The notes under the pieces were generated by a model, which worked only from the letters and a program-made list of their open reading frames with translations, ran no database searches and was not told the DNA's origin. The position numbers and the translations under genes were made by a program. 64,000 bases of DNA from Mesostigma viride (Eukaryota; Streptophyta; Mesostigmatophyceae; Mesostigmatales; Mesostigmataceae), in assembly GCA_009746045.1 (NCBI GenBank), contig RPFO01000080.1:11682467-11746466 (forward strand), in the 5' to 3' direction. Of this stretch, positions 62,469 to 64,000 are shown piece after piece. Each line of letters starts with the position of its first letter. Position 1 is the stretch's first letter.

Positions 62469-63724
62469 GGGTATTAAGGGAAGGGCGTGCCTTGGATGGG
62501 CCACCAGACGGTCACCAACCATCCCCATGTCCCCTTTGAATACCAATGAGGGACTGCCCAGCGGGATCCACTGGCCACTGTCACCCCGCGCTGTTCCCTC
62601 CTGCGTCACCTTGACCAGGGGGGTGCCTTGTACAGCCGTAGCAGCAGCCCTAACCCTCAACCCGCACAAAGAATATCGTCGAGCACTAACGAGTGCCCTA
62701 TCCCGCCCTCTCTAGTGCCCTACCCAACAGCTGTCTCGTTGATGAGCGAGGAGCTAGGAGCTAGAACCTGTCCTACCGTGCATTACTGCGACGAGCGAAT
62801 CTTCCGAGAAGCTGACGTGCCCCGCAATGCTTGTGCTGGAACCCGCAACGCTTGTGCTGGAACCCTACGCCCCACGCACCTCTCCCTTGTCAACTCGATT
62901 CGTGACAGTTCCCTGAAACCCATCTGGCTCTGAAACCCACGCTCGCTCCTTGCCCTCGCATTCTCTTGCAGTCATCGCCGGCATCGTGCGACTCTTCATG
63001 CAGTCATCGTGACCTTGGTGAGCGACCCACCCGCGAGCACCCACCCGCGAGCACCCACCCGCGAGCACCCACCCGCGAGCACCCACCCGAGAGACCACCG
63101 TCGCCCGCGATGCTTTCCCCGCCACGCTCGCGTGTACACCCTACACCCCCACGCTGTTCCCCCACCCTATGCAACCTTGGACAGTGACCCCAGCCTCCGA
63201 AATTGACACTACGCGTTTGAACCCACTAGCGCCCTCCCGCCTGAACCGACTTCCACTCGTCTCACCCGATATACTGCCGTAGAGCCTACTACAACCCTAG
63301 CCCTACACCCAGATACCTAAACAATCTCAGCTTGCAAATCACCTTGACGAGCAAAGCCACCCAACAGCCTGCACGAGCGAAAAGCTGCCCTCTCCCTCCC
63401 CTCCCACCGCAATCCCTACGCCTCCTGCTCTCACCGTCTTGGTGACTACATCCTCTTATCTGCCCTGGAGAGAGAACCTATTTGTCCACCAGTCAAATTT
63501 TTTGTGCACCGTGATGAGTCCATCACCTTGATGAGTGAGCCACCCGAGAGCACAAGCGAGAAGCTGCCGTGGCCCGCGATTGCCCCCTCGCTGGCTGCCT
63601 TCACACGCGCCGCCGTGGCCGCCGCGATCTCGGTCATCCCCGCGTACTCTTCCACCACCGCGCCCTCGACCGACCCGATCCGCACACGGGTGGCCTTGAT
63701 GGGGGTCCCTGGCGCCGCCGCCAT
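57639..63724 (-). CDS. PGL: 6-phosphogluconolactonase, six exons
   Basis: Hydrolyses 6-phosphogluconolactone to 6-phosphogluconate in the oxidative pentose phosphate pathway. Exons on the minus strand, 5' to 3': 63724-63527, 62372-62247, 61324-61221, 60909-60852, 59816-59655 and 57803-57639. All phases agree and give 270 residues plus stop, the usual size. Family motifs in order: [11 protein letters not shown] (residues 56-66), [20 protein letters not shown] (about 86-105), [26 protein letters not shown] (catalytic-site GPDGHxASLFP), [16 protein letters not shown] and VATGAGK with [10 protein letters not shown] at the C-terminus. The ATG at 63724 has an excellent context (accaccATGgcg). An in-frame ATG at 63838 would add 38 Arg/Ser/Thr/Pro-rich residues. 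The last intron carries a retroposon and a 65-bp satellite. Confidence 0.96.
57884..58327 (+). CDS. ORF1p-like protein, 5'-truncated
   Basis: An open frame of 147 codons from the element's 5' end to the stop: [20 protein letters not shown], then an RRM-like part ([20 protein letters not shown]) and a C-terminal domain ([20 protein letters not shown], then [18 protein letters not shown]). The pattern matches the RRM and CTD of L1 ORF1 proteins. It is related to, but clearly different from, LINE-A ORF1. It is intact from the truncation point, which suggests a young copy. Confidence 0.75.
   Translation, partial: ELAKRSLKVIVKHFDMEEGENSKKLARAFEREILGRMGLTGEIELVAHRLPRARGKAGAPPLLTFKNPADKISFLRRRKRLAKTHFTLDDDLALAQQQWRRELWPTYLQLRQTKAGQPVYWKGATIYVGHKPWHATPAAPATPDAPA
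57884..58777 (+). mobile_element. ORF1-only (HAL1-like) retroposon in PGL intron 5
   Basis: 894 bp, flanked by an 11-bp target duplication, atcacaaatgc (57873-57883 and 58778-58788), inserted antisense to PGL. The coding part (to 58327) runs directly into the family 3' UTR: cagagagctgctctctgctg stem, ggtgca/tgcacc stem, tatgtgctacatatactccc, CAAC-GGAGT hairpin and an attaattaat tail. No RT is present. Confidence 0.92.
58975..59630. repeat. 65-bp tandem repeat, about 10 copies, in PGL intron 5
   Basis: The unit contains taaaagcatcgctgtataaa, tagtgctgataagaaaacat and aacaagtttcttcatacatt, repeating every 65 bases with atcg/attg and tata/taga variants. It begins almost at the donor of exon 5. 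Confidence 0.95.
59655..59816 (-). CDS. PGL: PGL exon 5 (active-site exon)
   Basis: 54 codons with [17 protein letters not shown] and [15 protein letters not shown]. Acceptor tccgcgcag, donor GTGCGC. Confidence 0.96.
59817..60360. other. PGL intron 4, distal part
   Basis: Unique intron sequence. No feature is recognised. Confidence 0.4.
60375..60652. repeat. degenerate 17-19-bp repeats (agatagtcatagatggtat)
   Basis: Agatagtcatagatggtata-like units alternate with acagtagtagatagtac and atttatacatagtat units. A higher-order block recurs at about 60420 and 60490. Confidence 0.85.
60852..60909 (-). CDS. PGL: PGL exon 4
   Basis: 58 bases completing the Arg codon, then [19 protein letters not shown]. 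Acceptor cccgccag, donor GTGAGT. It joins FDM to [10 protein letters not shown] of exon 5, as in other PGL proteins. Confidence 0.93.
61075..61197. repeat. 9-bp repeat (atgcacaat)n
   Basis: Units of atgcacaat with atggacaat and agtgcacaat variants in PGL intron 3, next to the exon 3 donor. Confidence 0.9.
61221..61324 (-). CDS. PGL: PGL exon 3
   Basis: 34 codons plus two bases ([20 protein letters not shown], then [14 protein letters not shown]). Acceptor gaccaccag, donor GTGGGA. The split Arg codon is completed by exon 4. Confidence 0.93.
61426..61670. repeat. 7-bp repeat (gagaggg)n
   Basis: About 35 units of gagaggg, purine-only on the plus strand, in PGL intron 2. On the sense strand this is a pyrimidine tract upstream of the exon 3 acceptor. 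Confidence 0.95.
61671..62246. other. PGL intron 2, distal part
   Basis: Short direct repeats (catgacgggtgcttg, catgactagtgcttg at 61740-61775) and a copy of the exon 2 donor region (62205-62230). Nothing else is recognised. Confidence 0.5.
62247..62372 (-). CDS. PGL: PGL exon 2
   Basis: 42 codons ([20 protein letters not shown], then [20 protein letters not shown]). Acceptor cgcatcag, donor GTGAGG. The exon end ggggcgcaggtgagggg is echoed just downstream in the intron (minus strand of 62205-62230). Confidence 0.95.
62424..62468. repeat. (TA)n(GA)n microsatellite
   Basis: Tandem ta units followed by ga units in PGL intron 1, close to the exon 2 acceptor. Confidence 0.95.
62745..63405 (-). 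repeat. degenerate copies of PGL exon 1 end in intron 1
   Basis: Plus-strand reading: the exon 1 end region (63521-63590: caccttgatgagtgagccac, then gagagcacaagcgagaagct) is echoed at 63342-63395 (caccttgacgagcaaagcca, then gagcgaaaagctgcc). It is echoed again at 63008-63112 (gaccttggtgagcgacccac, then cgtcgcccgcgatgc) and more weakly at 62799-62830 (gacgagcgaatcttccgag). The copies include the donor complement. Confidence 0.75.
63017..63083. repeat. 13-bp repeat (ccacccgcgagca)n
   Basis: About five units of ccacccgcgagca, growing out of one of the exon 1 copies. Confidence 0.9.
63527..63724 (-). CDS. PGL: PGL exon 1
   Basis: 66 codons from [17 protein letters not shown] to [13 protein letters not shown], donor GTGATG. 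The frame stays open upstream through the second ATG at 63838 (MQARRRSQTPPSATPLGRS), so the first exon may be longer. Confidence 0.9.
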
Positions 63725-64000
63725 GGTGGTCGTGGGTGGTCGGGGCCGAGGGGATGCGACAGAAGTGGACGGGGTGGGTGTGGAGCGGCCAAGAGGAGTC
63801 GCCGATGGGGGGGTCTGGGATCTGCGGCGTGCCTGCATTCGCGAACACGTACACCCGCGTGAAGATGAGGATGCCAGTACGTCACGTTCCCAGTTTGTGA
63901 GTTCCGATGAGGATTAATTAGGACAAGGTTGATGAGTGACATGATTGATTCGTGACATGCCTTGCCTTGGTGCTGGCAGATAGCCGACGAATGGAAGTAT
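63725..64000. other. PGL 5' region
   Basis: Upstream of the preferred start. The frame is open on the minus strand through an alternative ATG at 63838 and beyond, so this may be 5' coding sequence or UTR. No TATA-like promoter is identified. Confidence 0.4.

Overview
The window looks like eukaryotic nuclear DNA, most likely from a green alga or a close relative. It has many short GC-rich exons with GT-AG junctions, repeat-filled introns, L1-like non-LTR retrotransposons, hAT-like and piggyBac-like DNA transposons, and an interstitial CCCTAAA (plant/green-alga type) telomere tract near 7450. I see no prokaryotic gene organisation, rRNA, tRNA or CRISPR array. The lineage is an inference.

Two host genes can be assembled exon by exon. 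(1) Positions 2942-36956, + strand: the 3' part of an unrecognised gene, 13 exons in one consistent reading phase, about 635 residues plus stop; its start lies upstream. Its introns hold nearly all the tandem repeats of the left half, including an 8-bp minisatellite just upstream (408-2742) and a 14.3-kb array of 45/58-bp units (10168-24511) in a 15.5-kb intron. (2) Positions 57639-63724, - strand: a complete six-exon 6-phosphogluconolactonase gene (270 residues from the start with the best context), the second enzyme of the oxidative pentose phosphate pathway.

Between the genes (about 37.6-57.5 kb) lies a retrotransposon graveyard. Three LINE families are visible, here called A, B and C. Target-site duplications let the nesting be read: a minus-strand LINE-B (45722-57496) was hit by a TIR transposon (46135-47894) and by a plus-strand LINE-B (48078-57097). 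The plus-strand LINE-B was hit by a hAT-like element (49312-50634) and by an apparently full-length LINE-A (51693-56872). A piggyBac-like element (42392-44090) sits in the tail of another LINE-A. A separate family of short elements carries only an ORF1-like C-terminal domain (HAL1-like) and shares its 3'-terminal hairpin with LINE-A. All coding copies seen are broken by frameshifts or truncation.

The most unusual observation is that introns of both host genes, on opposite strands, repeatedly contain degenerate copies of their own exon-intron junctions: the last 15-60 bases of the exon plus the splice donor, sometimes the acceptor plus exon start. This suggests intron growth by duplication anchored at splice sites, and leaves strings of candidate decoy donors.
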